This document shows, piece after piece, positions 63,827-64,000 of a stretch of 64,000 bases of DNA. The stretch's first letter is position 1. Each line of letters begins with the position of its first letter. The stretch spans positions 62,001 to 126,000 of the forward strand of contig CANNFB010000005.1 in NCBI GenBank assembly GCA_947503785.1. Direction: 5' to 3'. The notes beneath the pieces were generated by a model. That model had not been told where the DNA came from, ran no database searches, and saw only the letters and a program-made list of their open reading frames with translations. Position numbers and translations under genes: made by a program. This stretch comes from an uncultured Campylobacterales bacterium (GTDB taxonomy: Bacteria > Campylobacterota > Campylobacteria > Campylobacterales > Arcobacteraceae).

Positions 63827-64000
63827 GTGGGATATGATTTAAACAAGAAATTAGTTATTGCTATTTCTTCTAGAGCATTATTTAATTTAGAAGATGAAAA
63901 TAAGATATTTGAAGAAAAAGGTTTAGATGATTACTATAAATACCAAATTGAAAATGAGGATATACAAATTGCGCAAGGAACTGGTTTTAGACTTGTAAAT
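63827..64000 (+). CDS. 5'-nucleotidase (cytosolic, PF06189 type), truncated by window end
   Basis: The first 58 codons are present. 'KLVIAISSRALFNLEDENKI' and 'GLDDYYKYQIENED' are the N-terminal signature of the bacterial 5-nucleotidase family related to eukaryotic NT5C1, which dephosphorylates AMP/IMP-type nucleotides. The start is GTG at 63827 with AAGG upstream; no ATG in this frame precedes the conserved region. The rest lies beyond the window. Confidence 0.85.
   Translation, partial: MGYDLNKKLVIAISSRALFNLEDENKIFEEKGLDDYYKYQIENEDIQIAQGTGFRLVN

Noticed and set aside
1-64000. CRISPR arrays, insertion sequences, rRNA or tRNA genes
   Set aside because: No regularly spaced repeats, transposase genes with terminal repeats, or clover-leaf genes apart from tmRNA were found on reading; a covariance-model scan was not possible.

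Overview
The window is AT-rich, densely packed bacterial chromosome that looks like an Arcobacter-type member of the Campylobacterota. Reasons: sensor kinases with the AHQWRQPL histidine motif; a clade II (Sec-exported, cytochrome c-fused) nitrous oxide reductase cluster with nosB/nosG/nosC1/nosC2/nosH and no nosR; the carboxyspermidine/carboxynorspermidine polyamine route; a Csd3/Csd6-type pair of peptidoglycan enzymes; a Campylobacter cts-like transformation locus; and both HrcA and HspR operators at one heat-shock gene. The species is not resolved.

Layout. 1-4411: end of a genomic island that abuts the 3' end of the tmRNA gene ssrA. It carries a DUF2779 exonuclease-like protein (cut by the window edge), a two-gene Kiwa anti-phage system (kwaA-kwaB), and a P4-type tyrosine integrase next to ssrA. 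4491-9134: polyamine synthesis, rubredoxin and two PPK2 polyphosphate kinases in tight order. 9160-14177 (minus): a TAXI-type TRAP transporter and a BatB/BatC-like VWA-TPR protein. 14267-16699: tig-clpP-def protein maturation and quality control. 16721-19429 (minus): a chemoreceptor followed by an Aer-like PAS protein and a possible 40-residue membrane peptide. 19634-26885: comM, era, a four-gene type II secretion/pilus-like (competence) operon, and folE. 26929-32801: mgtE, two divergent cell-shape peptidoglycan hydrolases, and purL.

32849-43062 (minus): a complete nos cluster for N2O respiration (nosY, a cysteine-less NosL paralogue, nosZ, B, D, G, C1, C2, H, F, L). FNR-type palindromes lie upstream of nosY, nosZ and nosB, which suggests induction by oxygen limitation in three transcription blocks. 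43213-51913: purH, an orphan hybrid-sensor histidine kinase, bioA, a NUDIX enzyme, DoxX, a Sel1 lipoprotein, a FAH-family enzyme and msrB. 52015-54380: a nitrate/nitrite-sensing (NIT) chemoreceptor followed by a frameshifted msrA remnant. 54420-58183: a small unknown gene, rnhB, and clpB under a promoter overlapped by HAIR and CIRCE operators. 58355-62977: rpmH-rnpA-yidD-yidC-jag-mnmE, in which rnpA appears to use an ATT start codon. The window closes with sixA and the start of a 5'-nucleotidase gene.

The less ordinary content is the ssrA island with Kiwa, the dual heat-shock operator at clpB, the FNR-box set over the nos cluster, the msrB-MCP-msrA remnant arrangement, and the integrase-like N-terminal domain on the second PPK2. 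No CRISPR array, insertion sequence, rRNA or tRNA gene was seen.
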